A DNA stretch of 22,997 nucleotides from Dunaliella salina (Eukaryota > Chlorophyta > Chlorophyceae > Chlamydomonadales > Dunaliellaceae): positions 231,707 through 254,703 of the forward strand of contig MU069861.1 of assembly GCA_002284615.2 (NCBI GenBank), read 5' to 3'. The position numbers and the translations under genes were made by a program. This document shows positions 21,084 through 22,997 of this stretch, in pieces (within the stretch, counting starts at the first letter, position 1; every line of letters starts with the position of its first letter). The notes beneath the pieces were generated by a model. That model was not told the DNA's origin. It did not search any database and worked only from the letters and a program-made list of their open reading frames with translations.

Positions 21084-21440
21084 GCGTACAGAAGCACTTG
21101 CAGTGCCTGATCACCATAATAATGGTGTCATCTATCGTTCACTTAAGAGATAAAACCTGTGGTGTGACCTGTCCTCCTGTGTTGCGATTCACTTTCCAGG
21201 TTTTCATTCACGGTCTTTATCGGCTTCACAGGCCTCTTTTATGTCCACAAATATCTTGTTAGCGCACTCAGGCAAAAGCACTGCACACAACAGATAGGTG
21301 TGCGTGCATCACATCGTGCTGAAGAATCCACGTACTGGTTTCAGGACTGACATGTTCTCAGTCATGCTTCTCACGTGTGTGCTCTTGCACACAAAGTTTG
21401 ACCTCAAGCCCTTGCAAAAACTATCGCTCAAAATAGCTGC
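21084..21440. other. Unassigned spacer
   Basis: Unique sequence with no recognised gene, RNA or repeat; short open frames here lack motifs. Confidence 0.5.
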
Positions 21441-21479
21441 ACGCTTGCTCGTACACATGCAGAGGCTGCAGGTGTGCGC

Positions 21480-22010
21480 GCATGAGTTGTATCGAGTTTC
21501 CACTTTCTAACACTTCGGTGGCAAGGATTTTATGCATACATTTTGTGCTTGCATTGTGTGTCAGGGTTGTGTGCATGCGCGGATGTACAGATTGCAAGGA
21601 TGCGCGCATGAGCCGCGCGGAGCTCCTCATGCTGTGGACCTTTAAACTTTGGCAGTGATTTTGAGCACAGATTTTGCACAAGGAGAGCATGCACGGACTA
21701 CATGCATGTGTGCAGGCTGCATGCACGTGTCGTGTTGAGCTCCTGATGCCATGCTTCTTTGGCAGTGTGTAAGAGGACAAATTCTGCATAAGGAGAGCAC
21801 GCAGGGACTGCATGCACACATGTGCGTGCAGGCCGCAAAGGTGCATGCATGAGTATCGCCAAGCTCCTCATGTTCTGCACCTTGTAATTTTGGCAGTAAT
21901 TGTGAGCAAAGATTTTGCACGAGGAGAGGATGCAGAGATTACATGCATGCATGCATGCATGTATGTGCAGGCCGCAAGGGTGTGCGCATGAGCCACGCTG
22001 AGTTTCTCAT
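21480..22010 (+). repeat. Tandem repeat of 117-139-bp units leading into the 21971 exon
   Basis: AG(C/T)T(C/T)C(C/T) anchors occur at 21495, 21621, 21738, 21862 and 22001 (steps 126, 117, 124 and 139 bp). Units contain GCGCATGAGCC, CTCCTCATG, TTTGGCAGTNATT, GAGCA(C/A)AGATTTTGCAC and GGAGAG(C/G)ATGCA. The last unit merges with the start of the 21971 exon, whose first half (RKGVRMSHAEFLMS) corresponds to the GCGCATGAGCC-CTCATG part. This array is therefore also an exon-derived duplication. ATGCATGC runs near 21940-21965 add a short microsatellite. Confidence 0.85.
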
Positions 22011-22075
22011 GTCCTGTACCTCCGACGTCTCGGCTAGCATTGTGTGGCCGTCCATGGACCTCAACCAAGAGGATG
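21971..22075 (+). CDS. Candidate exon, 35 codons, phase 1-1, SASIVWPS module
   Basis: The acceptor is GTATGTGCAG (ends 21970, weak pyrimidine tract). The donor GAGGATG before GTAAGG at 22076 is strong. The exon reads RKGVRMSHAEFLMSCTSDVS, then ASIVWPSMDLNQED. The core SASIVWPS and short acidic-Gln tail match the other modules. Both ends are phase 1. Downstream lie three tandem relatives with small lesions. No known domain is recognised. Confidence 0.58.
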
Positions 22076-22196
22076 GTAAGGACCTGGACCAACAGGATTT
22101 CCTCATGCTATGCACTTTCTGTTCCTCTGCAAAGACACTGTGAACGTCCATAGAGCTCGGCTGAGAAAATGATAGGGACTGCAAACCAAGAAACAG

Positions 22197-22270
22197 TTTC
22201 TTTCCTCTTGAAGGCCTTTGATGTCTCATCAAGGATCATGTGGCCATCCATGGATCTCAACCAAGAGATG
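22197..22270 (+). CDS. Candidate exon copy with 1-bp phase change (RIMWPS module)
   Basis: After AAGAAACAG the frame reads SFLLKAFDVSSRIMWPSMDL, then NQEM up to GAGATG before GTAAGG. Compared with the 21971 exon the end has lost one base (GAGATG against GAGGATG), making the length 74 bp and the 3' phase 0 rather than 1. Inclusion would shift the frame of a following phase-1 exon, so it may be a decaying copy or a frame-switching alternative exon. Confidence 0.35.
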
Positions 22271-22387
22271 GTAAGGACCTGGACCGACAGGATTCTCTCA
22301 TGCTATGCGCTTTGTGTGCCTCTGCAAAGACACTGATGTCCATGGAGCTCACCTGAGAAAATGGTTGGGACTGCAAACCACAAACAG

Positions 22388-22462
22388 GTTCTTTCGCCAT
22401 GAAGGCCTTCGATGCCTCATCAATAAACATGTGGCCACCCATGGATCTCATTCAAGAGGAAG
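22388..22462 (+). CDS. Candidate exon copy with GC donor (INMWPP module)
   Basis: After CCACAAACAG the frame reads SFAMKAFDASSINMWPPMDL, then IQEE, ending GAA-G before GCAAAG. Length is 75 bp and phase 1-1 is kept, but the donor GT is replaced by GC. GC-AG introns exist at low frequency, so use is possible. The core has drifted (INMWPP for RIVWPS). Confidence 0.35.
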
Positions 22463-22582
22463 GCAAAGACTTGGACTGGCAGGATTCTCTCGTGTCATGC
22501 ACTTTCTGTTCCTCTGCAAAGACACTGTGAACGTCCGTAGAGCCCAGCTGAGAAAATGACCGGGACTGCAGACCAAGAACAG

Positions 22583-22710
22583 ATTTTTTCACAATGAACG
22601 TTCCAAGCCACAGCAAGGATTGTGTGGTCATCCATGGACCTCGACTAACAAGAGTGCCTCATCTTCTGCATCCTCTATACCTCTGCAAGAATTGTGTGGC
22701 TGCCACACGT
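22583..22710 (+). pseudogene. Two decayed module copies at the end of the series
   Basis: At 22610-22645 the sequence reads ATARIVWSSMDLD then stop (TAA), and the frame does not match the upstream AG (CCAAGAACAG). At 22682-22720 it reads SARIVWLPHVSTKMSR with no GT donor before the G-run at 22730. Both keep the RIVW core but lack a complete splice-compatible exon. Confidence 0.5.
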
Positions 22711-22729
22711 CTCAACCAAGATGTCGAGA

Positions 22730-22746
22730 GGGGGGGGGGGGGGGGG
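22730..22746. repeat. 17-base G-run
   Basis: Uninterrupted G from 22730 to 22746. It interrupts the last module copy. Confidence 0.9.
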
Positions 22747-22770
22747 CACAAGAAGAAATGGGAAGACGTA

Positions 22771-22997
22771 GGCAAAGCAAGTGCCTGCATTGATGACAGA
22801 GGATAGAGAGGTTGGTAAGGAAGGATGCACAGGAAAAATTGAAAAAAATGTATGCAGCAAATGTCTGCATTAATGACAGAGGAGAGAAAGTCTGGGACCG
22901 ATGCTAATTCCCCCCCTTTTTTCTCCACCCTCGAGCGTGGAGAATGGAAAAAGGTAGGCAGCAAATGCCTGCATTCATGACAGACGAGAGAGAGAAA
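22771..22997. repeat. Three-copy repeat running off the window end
   Basis: GGCA(A/G)(A/-)GCAA(G/A)TG(C/T)CTGCATT and ATGACAGA occur at 22771, 22852 and 22957 (steps 81 and 105 bp), followed by GAGAGA-like purine stretches. The array probably continues past the window. No coding sequence is seen. Confidence 0.8.

Larger units (their letters stand above)
22076..22710 (+). repeat. About 193-bp tandem duplication of exon plus intron
   Basis: TGTGG(C/T)C core anchors occur at 22043, 22239, 22430, 22623 and 22695 (steps 196, 191, 193 and 72 bp). Each unit also has CTCTGCAAAGACACTG(TGAACG)TCCATAGAGCTC roughly midway, which aligns to the CTCTGCAAGGATTGTGTGG core plus CCATGGACCTC. The 193-bp unit therefore appears to be a dimer of an older unit near 97 bp, one half intact and one decayed. 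Confidence 0.88.

Overview
The window looks like nuclear DNA of a eukaryote. Likely 3' splice sites (pyrimidine run then GCAG) and 5' splice sites (G then GTGAG or GTAAG) flank short open segments. There are long TG, CA, AT and CAG microsatellites, many minisatellites, and no bacterial-style gene packing. Base use is mixed, and coding stretches are rich in polyglutamine, polyserine and Ala/Thr/Pro. This would suit a repeat-rich green alga such as a Dunaliella-type chlorophyte, but the taxon is a guess and no protein family could be named.

Layout. (1) 67-152 is a TG microsatellite. (2) About 381-2385 is a candidate coding exon for a Gln/Ser-rich, RG-containing protein. (3) 2386-8612 has no convincing gene. 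It holds small tandem repeats, a hairpin, an A-run and unrecognised, probably mobile-element-derived sequence. (4) 8613-12745 is one very long candidate exon for a Thr/Ala/Ser/Pro-rich repeat protein with two 12-residue repeat arrays, a 300-bp tandem duplication and nine copies of a Cys motif (KSMGVCTSP type). (5) 13333-22710 is a series of short candidate exons on the + strand, separated by minisatellites and microsatellites.

Main observation. From 13.3 to 22.7 kb about twenty intact or decayed copies of one short module recur. Its core reads A-S-A-R-I-V-W-P-S, usually followed by an acidic or Gln-rich tail. The best copies (13333-13812, 16365-16478, 17355-17495, 20252-20371, 21971-22075) each have plausible splice sites, and both ends fall in codon phase 1. 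The donor of the long upstream exon at 12745/12746 is also phase 1. Such exons can be duplicated, skipped or combined without breaking the frame, so the locus resembles a gene growing by exon duplication, with decayed copies left in its introns. Several local minisatellites (92-95 bp, 97-139 bp, about 193 bp) are themselves expanded pieces of this exon and its splice junction.

Other items: a 114-bp intron that is almost pure TG repeat and keeps the frame if retained; a 39-bp minisatellite of 17 copies that starts at a candidate splice donor; and a minus-strand tRNA-derived SINE-like insertion (20833-21070) with a 13-bp flanking duplication. Exon boundaries are inferred by eye and need transcript evidence.
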